Below, piece after piece: positions 8,616 to 18,767 of a stretch of DNA of 64,000 nucleotides. The notes beneath the pieces are model-generated. The model was given only the letters and a program-made list of their open reading frames with translations, was not told the origin of the DNA and searched no databases. Source of the DNA: Leptospira wolffii serovar Khorat str. Khorat-H2 (GTDB lineage: Bacteria > Spirochaetota > Leptospiria > Leptospirales > Leptospiraceae); the NCBI RefSeq assembly GCF_000306115.2, contig NZ_AKWX02000023.1:186001-250000 (forward strand), given 5' to 3'. Positions within the stretch are counted from its first letter, which is position 1; each line of letters starts with the position of its first letter. A program made the position numbers and the translations under genes.

Positions 8616-9716
8616 ATGGTCCGAAAGATTTTGCATATCGATATGGACGCTTTTTATGCTTCTGTGGAGCAACGGGACAATCCCAATTATCGAGGCAAAC
8701 CCATCATAGTAGGAGGACCTCCCGATTCCAGGGGAGTAGTATGTGCCGCTAGTTACGAGGCTCGTAAGTTCGGAGTGAGGTCGGCGATTCCTTGTTCTCA
8801 GGCGGCTCGTCTATGTCCTTCCGCGATCTTCGTCACCCCTAGGTTCGAGGCGTATCGCAAAGTATCCTCTCAGATCCGGAATATCTTTTTGGAATACACG
8901 GATCTAGTCGAGATGCTTTCACTGGACGAGGCCTATTTGGACGTTACCGAAAACAAGAAGAATATTCCTTACGCGAGCGTCGTCGCAAAAGAAATCCGAG
9001 AGAGGATATTTTCCGAAACGGAGCTTACCGCCTCCGCGGGAGTCTCGGTAAACAAATTCCTTGCTAAGATCGCTACGGACATGAACAAACCGAACGGTAT
9101 GACCGTGGTTCGACCGGAAGATATGGATCGTTTTCTGGGCACTTTGGACGTGGGCGTTTTTCCGGGGATCGGTAAAGTTACATTAAAAAAAATGAATGGG
9201 CTCGGGATCTATAAAGGTATCGATTTAAAAAACCAAACTCTGGAATTTTTGGATAAGCATTTCGGTAAATCGGGTCGCTGGTTTTATTTCGTGTGTAGAG
9301 GGCAGGACGATAGACCTGTGGAGCCTTATCGGGAAAGAAAATCCTTAGGTGCAGAGTCCACATTCTCCTCCGATCTGGAGCGTACGGAAGACTTGTATAG
9401 GGAGCTCGCGGATATCGCCGAGGAATTGGAAAGGAGACTTCTCAAGAGCTCCTTTCCTGGAAAGACGGTCACTCTTAAGGTGAAATTCTCCGATTTTACC
9501 CAGAAGACGCGCAGTATTACGTTGGATTATTCCTTTTTAGATAAGAATGAACTCTACCGCATCGGTTCCAAATTATTGGAGGAGTTCCTACTTGGCGGTC
9601 GTTCCGTTTTTCCGATTCGATTATTGGGTCTAAGTTTGTCGCATCCGGAAACTTCCGGAAAGAAGACCGCTGTCAAAGTAGAATTGGAAGAAGACCTATT
9701 TCCTTCCTTATTCTGA
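8616..9716 (+). CDS. dinB: DNA polymerase IV (Y family)
   Basis: A 366-residue translesion DNA polymerase. The palm carries the metal-binding aspartates in ILHIDMDAFYASVEQ (D9, D11) and SLDEAYLDVT (D and E near residue 108). Helix-hairpin-helix motifs (VGVFPGIGKVTLKKM) and a little-finger domain follow. I start it at ATG 8616, which matches the usual MVRKILHIDMD start; the longer frame upstream overlaps comF in another frame. No sequence matching a reported Leptospira LexA box is evident just upstream. Confidence 0.93.
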   Translation: MVRKILHIDMDAFYASVEQRDNPNYRGKPIIVGGPPDSRGVVCAASYEARKFGVRSAIPCSQAARLCPSAIFVTPRFEAYRKVSSQIRNIFLEYTDLVEMLSLDEAYLDVTENKKNIPYASVVAKEIRERIFSETELTASAGVSVNKFLAKIATDMNKPNGMTVVRPEDMDRFLGTLDVGVFPGIGKVTLKKMNGLGIYKGIDLKNQTLEFLDKHFGKSGRWFYFVCRGQDDRPVEPYRERKSLGAESTFSSDLERTEDLYRELADIAEELERRLLKSSFPGKTVTLKVKFSDFTQKTRSITLDYSFLDKNELYRIGSKLLEEFLLGGRSVFPIRLLGLSLSHPETSGKKTAVKVELEEDLFPSLF

Positions 9717-9733
9717 ATCCGAGTCGCTCCCTA

Positions 9734-11599
9734 TCAGTATTTTTCCAGGATCTCCAGGATTTCTTTTCCGTACTGCTGTACTTTAGATTCTCCCATCCCT
9801 TTGATTAAAATGAGATCTTCCAGACTTTCGGGTTTCTGAGCTACGATCCGGACTAATACCGGGTTTTGTAGTACCATGAATTTTTTCCATTTCTTCCTAC
9901 GTGCGATGCGATCCCGGAAATTCTTGAGTTCGTTTAATAACAGCCTATCTCCGCTCAAAGGCGCTTTCTTAATCTTACCGTTTTCCGATTCCTTGTTAGG
10001 TTTGGGTTTACCGTAAGCGCTCAGATAGATCTTGGGATATTTGTCCCCTTTGACCGAGAGCTTTTTAGAGAGGAGCCAATCTTCCAATAATTTCAGAATG
10101 GATTCTTCCGGTACGTGTCGTAGGGAGGCATAGTAGGAGGAACGATCCAACCTTCTTCTTAATACGTCCTTTGCCTGGGACCCTCTGAGCGCTCCCGCTA
10201 TGATCTTTTTACCGAATTTTGCGGGATATTCGGAGACCAGTCCTTCTACGGATCGAATCTCGTCCTGGCTGAAAGAATGGGATTCTCTTTCCTTCTTTTT
10301 CTCGGCTTTGCGCTTTTCCCTCTCTTGGTAGGCGATTCTGCCCGATTCGGAAATTTCGGAATCGGAACAGGAGTCGCAGTTTCCGCAGGGTTCGGTTTCT
10401 TCTCCGAAATAACCGCAGAGTATACGTTGTCTGCAATCGGAAGATCCTACATAGGATTTCACATGAGAGAGAAGGGTTTCTCCTCCCTTATAATTGGCTT
10501 CCTTGGAGAGTAAGAAACTTTGGAGGCTCAGATCTCCCGGATAGAAGAATAGGACGCATTCGGAGGTTCTACCGTCCCTTCCCGCACGCCCGGCTTCTTG
10601 GTAATAACTCTCTAAAGAAGAAGGGACCTGATAATGCAGAACCAAGCGCACATCCGGGCTGTCCAGCCCCATGCCGAACGCGTTCGTGGCGACAAGCACA
10701 TTGGTCTTACCGGAGCTGTAACCGTCTTGGGTCTTTTCCCTGCTGGAGTCCGTTCTTCCCGCATGGTACTTGCCCACTTTGTAACCGGATTTCTTGAGTT
10801 GGTCGTAGAGTTCGTCCACTTTGGCGCGAGTAGCGCAGTAAACGATAGCCTTACCGGATCCGGATTTTCTAAAATTACCTTTTTCTAATATGGAAGAAAG
10901 AAGAGATTCCTTATCCCGTTCGGATTCCGGATACAAAACCGAGAATTTCAAATTCGGCCGAGCGTAAGTCCCTTGTACGAATTCCGGTTCTTTAAGGCCT
11001 AAGCTGTCGCTGATGTCCTTTTTAACCTTATCCGTCGCGGTGGCGGTTAAGGCGACCCAGGGAGTCCCGGAAGGGAGAAGAGGACGTAACGTATGTAGCT
11101 TTCTGTACTCGGGACGAAAATCGTGTCCCCATTGGGAAACGCAATGCGCCTCATCCACTGCCACCATTCCTATAGGAAATTTGGGAAGTAAATTTAAGAA
11201 AGAACGGGAAACTGCTCTCTCGGGAGAGACGTATAGAATTCGGATCTTTCCGGTGGCGGCACCTGAGAGAATTCTTACCTGTTCTAATTCGTCCTGGCTA
11301 GAATTGCAATAAGCCGCGGACATTCCTTTACTTTTCAGACCGTCCACCTGGTCTTTCATGAGAGCGATCAGTGGAGAAATCACGATCGTAAGTTTGTCCG
11401 AATCCGCGAAAGAAGGCAATTGGTAGATAAGAGATTTGCCTCCTCCTGTAGGAAGAACTGCCAGCACGTCCTTGCCCTGACTCAAGGAGCGGATTGCTTC
11501 CCATTGTCCTTGTCTGAAATTCGAAAATCCGAAATGAGAGAGTAATAGCCTAGTCCAGTCTTCTTTTATTCCGGGTAGGGTATTTTCTTTTCGGGCCAA
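9734..11599 (-). CDS. recQ: ATP-dependent DNA helicase RecQ
   Basis: A 621-residue superfamily 2 helicase. Walker A is LPTGGGKS, Walker B is [18 protein letters not shown], and the motif VI region is [13 protein letters not shown]. The RecQ zinc-binding cysteines follow ([13 protein letters not shown]...CGNCDSC), with an HRDC-like domain at the C-terminus ([16 protein letters not shown]...[15 protein letters not shown]). It unwinds DNA in recombination and repair. The start is probably the TTG at 11599, preceded by AAAGGAG and by the mnmC stop 3 bases upstream; no ATG lies early enough. It is the third gene of a minus-strand group with a lipoprotein gene and mnmC. Confidence 0.92.
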   Translation of the reverse strand: MARKENTLPGIKEDWTRLLLSHFGFSNFRQGQWEAIRSLSQGKDVLAVLPTGGGKSLIYQLPSFADSDKLTIVISPLIALMKDQVDGLKSKGMSAAYCNSSQDELEQVRILSGAATGKIRILYVSPERAVSRSFLNLLPKFPIGMVAVDEAHCVSQWGHDFRPEYRKLHTLRPLLPSGTPWVALTATATDKVKKDISDSLGLKEPEFVQGTYARPNLKFSVLYPESERDKESLLSSILEKGNFRKSGSGKAIVYCATRAKVDELYDQLKKSGYKVGKYHAGRTDSSREKTQDGYSSGKTNVLVATNAFGMGLDSPDVRLVLHYQVPSSLESYYQEAGRAGRDGRTSECVLFFYPGDLSLQSFLLSKEANYKGGETLLSHVKSYVGSSDCRQRILCGYFGEETEPCGNCDSCSDSEISESGRIAYQEREKRKAEKKKERESHSFSQDEIRSVEGLVSEYPAKFGKKIIAGALRGSQAKDVLRRRLDRSSYYASLRHVPEESILKLLEDWLLSKKLSVKGDKYPKIYLSAYGKPKPNKESENGKIKKAPLSGDRLLLNELKNFRDRIARRKKWKKFMVLQNPVLVRIVAQKPESLEDLILIKGMGESKVQQYGKEILEILEKY

Positions 11600-11602
11600 G
11601 GT

Positions 11603-13558
11603 TTAAGGATCTCCTTTAGGTTCCAGGGTTCTGATCTTACGAAATAGAAATCTTGAAGGATGCACAGAAGAGTACAAGTCCTTTTCGACCGGTAACGGTT
11701 CGCCCAGTATGGAAGAAACCAGAATCTCACCGCCTAAAAGGCAGGATATCACTCCTCTGGAACCCAGTCCCCCGAACACGTACAGGTTCGGAATCGGCTC
11801 TAAAAAAGGGAATTCTTTCTTTTTGTTTTTAGGCAAAGAGATCCCGGAATATTGTTTCTTAAAAGCATGGGGAGAATGTAAGGGACCTAATACCGGAAAG
11901 CGGTCCTTGGTTTGGAAACGGATTCCGACGAATTCCCTTAATACCTTGAGTCGACTCCAGTCGATATCGGGGTGGGTTTTTCTCGCATATTCCAATAAGG
12001 AATTCCTGTCTTTTTCCCTGGGATTCGGATCCAAATCGAATTCGTCGAAAGTGGAACCTAGGACCCGGATTCCTAAGATATTAGGAGTGAGATAATGTTC
12101 CGAGATGCGGACAGGATCGTCTGATTTTAGAATATTAGGATCTTCTAATTCTTCTAACTGACCCCTGACCTTTACGAGAGGGAAGATGCACTCTCCTTCC
12201 AGGTCCGCGAGTAGGGCCTCTATTCCGAAAGAATTCGCGAGTACCAAAACGGAACCGTTGTCCAATGCGTTCCCTTCTTCGGAGAGAAGGATCCATCCGC
12301 TATCGTCTTGTCGGATTCGGGAGATTTTTCCTTTTTCGTATTCTATCTTAGGGTGGGAGAGTAGGCTTCTCACTAAAACATCGGTTTCCGTCCAAAAACC
12401 GGAAGGGAATCGGATTCCCTTTCTATCTGCATGAAATTGAGGAGAAAGATTCTCCTTTAGAAGAGCGATTTCTTCGGAGAGATGGTGTGCTTCGGTTCCG
12501 GATTCCAATCTTGCCCAAGGCATATCCTCGTTGGTCGCCTGTAGGGTTCCGGAAATCCCGTAGGCATTTTCGGGGAGAAGGTCTGGATACCTACGCAAAG
12601 AATGACCGAGGCCTCTTAAGGTGAACAAGCTGGGAGTACTTTCTGTTTTTGTAATATGAGGATGGGAGATCGCTTTCGGAATATAAGAGGCCCTTAAAGG
12701 ATTCTCCTCGTCCCAAACCCGGACGGAAAAACCTCTCCAGGCGAAGGCTCGAGCGACGGAGGCTCCTGCAAGACCTCCGCCTATGACTAGGATTTTTTTC
12801 GGAATCGACTTGGGAAATCTACGGGAAGAATATACCGGATCCTCATTCTCTATAACTTCTTGCGAAGAATAAGTTCCTACGAGCATTTCCCTCTTTCTTC
12901 CGTAGCCGGGAAGTTTGGAGAGAGAGAACCCCGCATGAGTCAGACTGTCTTTTGCGAGCTTGGCCACGGTAAAAGTGGCGAGGGTAGAGTCGGTTTTAGC
13001 GAGTCTTCCTAGTTCGGAGGCGATTGTCTGGCTCCATAATTCCGGATTCTTGGAAGGAGCGAATCCGTCCAAAAAGAAAGCGTCGAATTTGCCCGAAGTC
13101 TTGGGCAGAAGACTCCCCGCGTCTCCGATCCAAAGATCCAGAATCAAATTCTCTTTTTCGAATACGAACGAATTGCAGCCGGGCACTAAGAAGCGGTATT
13201 TCTCCGAGAAAACGGATACAAGATCAGACATCTCGGGAAAGACCGAAAGGGCTTTGAGAATTTCAGATTTTTCTAATGGATATAATTCGTAGGAAACGAA
13301 TCTGAGAACGGAATAAGGCGATTTTTCCCTGATCCTTTGCCAGAGATACCAAGTCGCGAAGAAATTCAGACCGGTCCCAAATCCTAATTCCAGAACGGAA
13401 AAGTGGGACTTAGCATGCTCGGAGGATTTTAATCTTTCCTCTAAGCGATTTCCGTTTAGGAAAACATGTTTGGTTTCTTCCCAGCCGTTCTCGGGCGAAA
13501 AATAGATATCTCCGAATTGAGTGGATACCGGAGTATTATTTTCCTTCCATTCTATCAT
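11603..13558 (-). CDS. mnmC: Bifunctional tRNA mnm5s2U34 biosynthesis protein MnmC
   Basis: A 651-residue fusion of two enzymes that finish the wobble-uridine modification. The N-terminal 230 residues are a SAM-dependent methyltransferase (VLELGFGTGLNFFATWYLW, then DAFFLDGFAPSKNPELW). The C-terminal part is an FAD-dependent oxidoreductase with the dinucleotide-binding motif ILVIGGGLAGASVARAFAWRG near residue 257 and a C-terminal FAD motif NLYVFGGLGSRGV. The architecture and length match MnmC. The start overlaps the upstream lipoprotein gene by 4 bases and its stop is almost adjacent to recQ, so it sits in an operon. Confidence 0.93.
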   Translation of the reverse strand: MIEWKENNTPVSTQFGDIYFSPENGWEETKHVFLNGNRLEERLKSSEHAKSHFSVLELGFGTGLNFFATWYLWQRIREKSPYSVLRFVSYELYPLEKSEILKALSVFPEMSDLVSVFSEKYRFLVPGCNSFVFEKENLILDLWIGDAGSLLPKTSGKFDAFFLDGFAPSKNPELWSQTIASELGRLAKTDSTLATFTVAKLAKDSLTHAGFSLSKLPGYGRKREMLVGTYSSQEVIENEDPVYSSRRFPKSIPKKILVIGGGLAGASVARAFAWRGFSVRVWDEENPLRASYIPKAISHPHITKTESTPSLFTLRGLGHSLRRYPDLLPENAYGISGTLQATNEDMPWARLESGTEAHHLSEEIALLKENLSPQFHADRKGIRFPSGFWTETDVLVRSLLSHPKIEYEKGKISRIRQDDSGWILLSEEGNALDNGSVLVLANSFGIEALLADLEGECIFPLVKVRGQLEELEDPNILKSDDPVRISEHYLTPNILGIRVLGSTFDEFDLDPNPREKDRNSLLEYARKTHPDIDWSRLKVLREFVGIRFQTKDRFPVLGPLHSPHAFKKQYSGISLPKNKKKEFPFLEPIPNLYVFGGLGSRGVISCLLGGEILVSSILGEPLPVEKDLYSSVHPSRFLFRKIRTLEPKGDP

Positions 13559-14535
13559 CCCGGACTATCCGGATCGGTGGAAACTTCCCCGTCGTCCTTT
13601 TTAGGAAGTCCCGCCGAAGGTAGGTTCTTAAGAGGAGGATAAGCGGGGCCTTCCTCTTTCTTATGAGGCTCTTTGGAGAGTTGGAGTTCTTTGCGGATAC
13701 CCATACGATAGGTAGTCATCGTCATATAGAGGGAAGGAGCGGGGAGACCGTTGGAAGTAAGTACCTGGTTTTTGATTCCCATACCTTTCCCGTCCAGATC
13801 TCCGAAGCTTGTGATCTCCGTGAAAAAATAGGCGTTATAAAGGATCGTATCCGGAAAGAATTTTCCGACATTATATTCGAATAATACTCTAACGCCTTTC
13901 AATTCCTGGATCTCGTTCTTCACGCTGGAGATCCTACGCTCGTTCTCAATGATATCCATTCTGTAGAATGCGACTCCGTAAATGGGTCCTATTCCGAAAT
14001 TGATATCGGTCCCCTGGTAGTAACCTAAATACAGGGTGAAATACATTTGATAATCCTCATAAATGTATTCCATGTTTCTACCCAATTGGCCGGGCAAAGG
14101 AAAGAGCTGGTTCGTTACGTATTCTTCCGGAGTCTTATAATTTCTTCCGTCGTCCGGATAATTCACCAAATTTCCTCTGTAAGTACGGGGAGAGGTCAGG
14201 TTAAAGGACCAGGCGAGTCCGCTTAAAAAGGAAAAGAATCCCTTCATATCCGCGGTGCCCGGAATTCTACTCGGTACGGAACCAATGGAATAGAAGGCGC
14301 GAGTGACGGAGGAATCCCTACTTACGCTGGTAGTGTCCGTATCCGAAGCTTGGTCCGAGAATTTACGAACCGGAAATCCTTGTAAATGAGGAGGATGGGT
14401 CAGGAAGTCCAAGGAAGTGTATTCCGCCCCGGCATTAATGATAATCGAATCCAAGACATTATTGAGGGTCTTACAGGAAATCGGTAATAGAGAGAAAGAT
14501 AGGATCCAAGCTTTGAGAAGAACGGAAGACTTCAT
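13555..14535 (-). CDS. Predicted lipoprotein of unknown function
   Basis: A 326-residue exported protein. It starts MKSSVLLKAWILSFSLLPISC, a lipoprotein signal peptide with the spirochaete-type lipobox LPISC. The mature part has alternating aromatic strands (MYFTLYLGYYQGTDINFGIGPIYGV) that suggest a beta-rich outer-membrane-associated fold, and an acidic tail (KKDDGEVSTDPDSPG). No known domain is recognised. A frame extension to 14550 exists but MKSS is the natural signal start. It precedes mnmC with a 4-base overlap. The adjacency seems organisational rather than functional. Confidence 0.72.
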   Translation of the reverse strand: MKSSVLLKAWILSFSLLPISCKTLNNVLDSIIINAGAEYTSLDFLTHPPHLQGFPVRKFSDQASDTDTTSVSRDSSVTRAFYSIGSVPSRIPGTADMKGFFSFLSGLAWSFNLTSPRTYRGNLVNYPDDGRNYKTPEEYVTNQLFPLPGQLGRNMEYIYEDYQMYFTLYLGYYQGTDINFGIGPIYGVAFYRMDIIENERRISSVKNEIQELKGVRVLFEYNVGKFFPDTILYNAYFFTEITSFGDLDGKGMGIKNQVLTSNGLPAPSLYMTMTTYRMGIRKELQLSKEPHKKEEGPAYPPLKNLPSAGLPKKDDGEVSTDPDSPG

Positions 14536-14648
14536 TCGCTTAAGACCCATTGCAGAACCAGAATCTCGGATCCGGAAATCAAACCAAGTCGATTTCTTGG
14601 GGCTTGACTGCTTGGACCCCGATCGCAGGATCGTACCAGCCCCCTCCT

Positions 14649-15698
14649 ATGTACTCCGTAAAAGAAAAGCCGATTCTTTACCCTGTCTCTGTCGCGCCTA
14701 TGATGGATTGGACGGATCGTCATTTTCGATATTTCCTGAGACTCATCACGAAGCATACGTTATTATATACCGAAATGATCACTACGGGAGCCATACTTCG
14801 GGGAAATAAGGAAAGGCATTTGGCTTTTTCTCCGGAAGAATTACCGTTAGCGTTGCAGTTAGGTGGAGATGATCCCAAGGCGCTCGCAGAATCTTCTAGA
14901 ATAGGACAAGATTACGGTTATACGGAAATCAATCTAAATGTGGGATGTCCTAGCGATAAGGTCCAGGAAGGGAATTTCGGAGCCTGTCTGATGAGGGATC
15001 CGAATCAAGTCGCCGAGATGATAGCTGCAATGAGTTCTTCGGTAAGCGTTCCGGTCACAGTTAAGTGTAGGATCGGAATTCCGGGAAAGGATCGTTTCGA
15101 CGACCTGGAAGAATTCGTAAGTATAGTGAGCCGCGCCGGGGCCGAAAGGATTACGATTCATGCAAGAATCGCAATATTAGACGGATTGAGTCCGGCCCAA
15201 AACAGATCCGTTCCTCCCTTGCGTTATGAGGATGTGTATGGGATCAAAAGACGCTTTCCGGATCTCAAAATCGAACTCAACGGGGGAGTAAAAACCCTCG
15301 AAGAAATCTCTTCTCATCTGACTAGAGTAGACGGAGTCATGATCGGTCGCGCCGCTTATGAGAATCCTTTTCTATTCTCCCAAGTGGATTCTCTCTTTTA
15401 CGGAAGTACTATCCGGAAAAGAACCAGGAGGGAAATCTTCGTAGAAATGCAGGAATACGTTCGGGCAAAGACCGCCGACGGAGAAAAGCCGAGTCGAATC
15501 TTAAGACATTTACTAGGTGCGTTTCATGAGATCCGAGGAGCTCGCAGTTATCGTAGAATTCTCACCGAAAAAATGCATTCTAATCCTAACCCGAATCTAC
15601 TTTTGGAGGCCTTGGGGTCGATACCGGATGAGTTCTTGGATCGGGATATAGGTTCGGTCGATTCTTCACATTCCATCGCCTCGGAGTCCGTGGTTTAG
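14649..15698 (+). CDS. dusA: tRNA-dihydrouridine synthase, DusA type
   Basis: A 349-residue FMN-dependent enzyme that reduces uridines in the tRNA D-loop. It has the Dus start [18 protein letters not shown], the catalytic-cysteine motif [29 protein letters not shown], the late His of [19 protein letters not shown] and the FMN phosphate-binding [12 protein letters not shown]. The distinctive extension of the IHAR loop and the length favour the DusA subgroup. I start at ATG 14649 ([10 protein letters not shown]); a longer frame at 14550 overlaps the divergent lipoprotein start. Confidence 0.92.
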   Translation: MYSVKEKPILYPVSVAPMMDWTDRHFRYFLRLITKHTLLYTEMITTGAILRGNKERHLAFSPEELPLALQLGGDDPKALAESSRIGQDYGYTEINLNVGCPSDKVQEGNFGACLMRDPNQVAEMIAAMSSSVSVPVTVKCRIGIPGKDRFDDLEEFVSIVSRAGAERITIHARIAILDGLSPAQNRSVPPLRYEDVYGIKRRFPDLKIELNGGVKTLEEISSHLTRVDGVMIGRAAYENPFLFSQVDSLFYGSTIRKRTRREIFVEMQEYVRAKTADGEKPSRILRHLLGAFHEIRGARSYRRILTEKMHSNPNPNLLLEALGSIPDEFLDRDIGSVDSSHSIASESVV

Positions 15699-15746
15699 GT
15701 CGCAAGCACTCGTCTAAGTTTCCATCCATCGAATTCGGAGAAACCA

Positions 15747-16688
15747 TTGGATCAGGTTCGAGTCATTGATTGCAATTATGTGGAGCCCGGGCTTGCCTGC
15801 ACCTATCTAGTGATAGACGGAGATCGTGCTATTTTCGTGGAGAACAATACAAACTCCGCGGTACCTTTGCTCTTGGAAGCTCTTAGGGAAGAAGGCATTT
15901 CCCGAGAGGCGGTGGATTATATAATCATCACCCATGTGCATTTGGACCATGCGGGTGGAACGGGAAATTTAGCGAAGGCTTGCCCGAACGCTAAGATTCT
16001 CGCCCATCCCAAGGCGGCCCCTCATATCATAGATCCCGCTCGGCTCATACGAAGCTCTATCCAGGTATACGGCGAAAAGGAGTATTACGAACTATACGGA
16101 GAAATTTTGCCGGTGCCGGAGTCCAGGGTTCGGACCATGCAGGATGGAGAGGAAATCCATTGGGGCAAAAGAACATTAAAATTCCTTCATACAAAAGGGC
16201 ATGCCAATCACCATTTTTGCATATATGATTCATTGACCAACGGGATTTTTACGGGAGATACTTTCGGATTAGGATACGGAATCTTTAGAAAAGGAAAGGA
16301 TTCCTTATTATATCCTTCCACAACTCCTACGGATTTCGATCCGGAAGAGGCATTATCTTCCGTGGACAAGATTCTCGCGACGGGAGCCGATAAGGCCTAT
16401 TTGACTCATTTCGGAACCTGGGAAGATATGCAAGGTGGGGCCGCTCAAATGAGGGAAGGACTTTCAGCCATGAAAAGGATTTGGGTCTCCGCGGAGAAAA
16501 CAGGATTTTCGGGGGAAGTCTTGGTGTCTTTTTGCGAGAATAGAATTCGTTCCTATTTGGAAGATCAGATACATAAAAAAAACCTTTCTTATGCAGAGAA
16601 GGAGAGAAGATTCATAGGCTTCGATTCCCAAATCAATGCCCAAGGGATCGCGTTTAAAATAGAAAGATCCAGACGAACCAAGAAATGA
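15747..16688 (+). CDS. Metallo-beta-lactamase-fold hydrolase
   Basis: 313 residues with the MBL metal-binding motif THVHLDHAGG near residue 72, later metal His in TKGHANHHF, the Asp in FTGDTFGLG, and a final His in LTHFGTW. This is the MBL glyoxalase II-like hydrolase fold, with a C-terminal helical extension. Substrate not predictable. The start is a TTG at 15747, preceded by GGAG at a suitable distance, and no nearby ATG fits. It follows dusA by 48 bases, but no functional link is evident. Confidence 0.82.
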   Translation: MDQVRVIDCNYVEPGLACTYLVIDGDRAIFVENNTNSAVPLLLEALREEGISREAVDYIIITHVHLDHAGGTGNLAKACPNAKILAHPKAAPHIIDPARLIRSSIQVYGEKEYYELYGEILPVPESRVRTMQDGEEIHWGKRTLKFLHTKGHANHHFCIYDSLTNGIFTGDTFGLGYGIFRKGKDSLLYPSTTPTDFDPEEALSSVDKILATGADKAYLTHFGTWEDMQGGAAQMREGLSAMKRIWVSAEKTGFSGEVLVSFCENRIRSYLEDQIHKKNLSYAEKERRFIGFDSQINAQGIAFKIERSRRTKK

Positions 16689-16815
16689 CAAGGCATCCCT
16701 TAAGTGGGGAGTTTCTTTGGATTACGATTTTGTTCTATTCCGAGAGAGACGATTTAGTCTATTCCTGTTTAGGCGAAGTTTTTCATTTGCAATCTCTATT
16801 AAAAATTTTTTGATC

Positions 16816-18663
16816 ATGATTGTGACCGAATGTATTCTCCGATTCGATTTTCCCCGTAAACGGATTTGCATCCTACTTGCCTTATTGTTTTTCGCCTGCG
16901 GGGAAGAGGAAATCCCTTTCAATCCACCTAAAGTGGAGAAAGGAAAGATGGATATAGCCTCTGTCAATCATTGGGGAAAAACGTTTCCGATCCGAGGGGA
17001 TTGGGAATTCAGTTGGAATCATTTATATTCTACTTCGAAAGGCTTTCCTAGTTCTGGAAAATATTATCCGGTAAAAGGAATCTGGAGAGAATACGACCCG
17101 GAGTATACTATGCAAGGGCACGGGACTTACCGAGTCGGCATACATTCTTCGGTAGAACAAAGCAATTTGGCGGTGCTGGTTCCCAGGCTGCCCGGAGTAT
17201 ACGCGGTATATTTGAACGGAAGGCAGATATTCGCCAACGGAATTACCGGAACGAGCAGAGCATCGACGGAATTCTTCGCTCATCCCGGATCCAGAATTTT
17301 CCATATCCCTTCTCCGGAAGCGGAGCTAGTGGTCAATGTATCGAATTATAAGGGAAATTTCCTAAAAGGAGGGATCCGGAGCGATTTCCTTTTGGGGGAT
17401 ATGGATGTACTTAAGTCCGAGATCCAATTCGAAATGATCCGTGATACGGCGCTCATAGCAATACTTGCCGCGGTGGGACTTTACCATCTGATCTTTTTCG
17501 TTTCGTATCGCAAGGATCTGACTCCTCTATTCTTCTCCTTGTTCTGTTTTTTAGTGGCGTTCTATTCCTTTGTGACTTCCGGATTGCAGTATCTTCTCAC
17601 GCCGGGGCTACCTTTGGACATGAGAATACGCTTCGAATTCTTTTGCGAGGTTTGTCTCGTTCCATCCATCTTTTTGATTCTCCGGAATATGTATCCCAAA
17701 CAATTTGGAGCGAAGTGGCTGGCTATCTTCATGTCCACTATGGGGGTCTTTTTCTTAGCTATCCTTCTTTTGGGAGAGGAGGAAATTATTGAAGTATACA
17801 GACGATTTATGTTTTTTCCCCCGGTATATGCTATATTTTTAATCTATTTTCTCGTAAGGGCTTGGATCGACGGAGAGCCTCGCGCGCGAACCGTCTTTTT
17901 GTCCGGAATGATTCTTGCGGTAGGAATGATGAACGACGTGATCTTCGGGCTTTACGAGAAGTATTTTCTGATGCCGTATAGCTTTCCCGTAACTTTAGTC
18001 GGGTTCATTGCATTCAATTCGTATATTATTTCGATCCGATTCGCTAAGGATTTGGAAAAAGCGGAAAAATTCGCGGAACTCCAATCCAAATACAACGAGC
18101 AATTGAGGGTAAATGCGGAGGAGAAGGCCAAGTACGCGAGCCTAGTGGACCAGTCCATGGATAAGGGACTGCATTCTCTCATTCACCAATTGGAATCCAA
18201 GGAAAGTACGGATCGTTCGCTCACGAAATTGAAATCGGAGCTGAATCAAACACTTTCAGGAGTCAGGGACATCTTGGATTTAATGCACCATCAGGGAGGA
18301 AAGGAGGAATTGGTGGAGGGGGAGATACGTAAGTATGTGGCTTCACATCCCGATTTCTCCGACTCGGAGATACAGACCGTATCTAACAAACTCCGGATAG
18401 ATCAATGCCTGCAGATCCAAAGGATCTTTTTGGATGTGATTCGATTGAGCGCAAGAAGAGGCGGGCCGTCCAAAATTTTCTGGGGAAGAGAAGGAGATTC
18501 CATTCTACTTCGGATCTTTATGTCCGGAACGTTAGGCCAGACCGAGGAAGGAGAAGGTTCCTTCGAGGCGGATCTGAAAGCAAGGACCGAGAAATTAGGG
18601 GCCAGATTCTTTTTATTGAGCGAACCCGCAAAATTCGAATTCGAACTTCGGATCCAGACTTAA
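16816..18663 (+). CDS. 7TM-DISM lipoprotein receptor with degenerate kinase-like C-terminus
   Basis: 615 residues. A lipoprotein-like signal (ICILLALLFFACGEEE) is followed by an extracellular jelly-roll-type sensor domain (7TMR-DISMED2 style, with GDWEFSWNHLY and GTYRVGI). Seven hydrophobic helices lie at about residues 210-415 (7TMR-DISM_7TM). A coiled coil and a helical pair (ESTDRSLTKLKSELNQTLSGVRDILDLM) come next, resembling a histidine-kinase dimerisation region without the canonical His-Asp motif. The last 100 residues look like a worn ATPase domain with no clear N or G box. It probably senses an exported ligand and signals through a partner. I start at ATG 16816; the frame extends to 16717. 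Confidence 0.75.
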   Translation: MIVTECILRFDFPRKRICILLALLFFACGEEEIPFNPPKVEKGKMDIASVNHWGKTFPIRGDWEFSWNHLYSTSKGFPSSGKYYPVKGIWREYDPEYTMQGHGTYRVGIHSSVEQSNLAVLVPRLPGVYAVYLNGRQIFANGITGTSRASTEFFAHPGSRIFHIPSPEAELVVNVSNYKGNFLKGGIRSDFLLGDMDVLKSEIQFEMIRDTALIAILAAVGLYHLIFFVSYRKDLTPLFFSLFCFLVAFYSFVTSGLQYLLTPGLPLDMRIRFEFFCEVCLVPSIFLILRNMYPKQFGAKWLAIFMSTMGVFFLAILLLGEEEIIEVYRRFMFFPPVYAIFLIYFLVRAWIDGEPRARTVFLSGMILAVGMMNDVIFGLYEKYFLMPYSFPVTLVGFIAFNSYIISIRFAKDLEKAEKFAELQSKYNEQLRVNAEEKAKYASLVDQSMDKGLHSLIHQLESKESTDRSLTKLKSELNQTLSGVRDILDLMHHQGGKEELVEGEIRKYVASHPDFSDSEIQTVSNKLRIDQCLQIQRIFLDVIRLSARRGGPSKIFWGREGDSILLRIFMSGTLGQTEEGEGSFEADLKARTEKLGARFFLLSEPAKFEFELRIQT

Positions 18664-18736
18664 AATTGGTTTCCAGATTCCGGGTTTTTCGGAAAAACGC
18701 TTGCCGGATCCCCGGAAAGCCGGGATCCTACATGAA

Positions 18737-18751
18737 TTAGAATGATTCTAA
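18737..18751. promoter_or_regulatory. PerR/Fur-type 7-1-7 operator upstream of the peroxidase
   Basis: TTAGAATGATTCTAA is a perfect 7-1-7 inverted repeat, the form of Fur-family operators and very close to the PerR consensus TTATAATNATTATAA. It ends 16 bases before the start of the di-haem peroxidase gene, where a repressor would block expression until peroxide appears. The regulator itself is not encoded in this window. Confidence 0.75.
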
Positions 18752-18767
18752 ACTGTGGTGATCAAAC

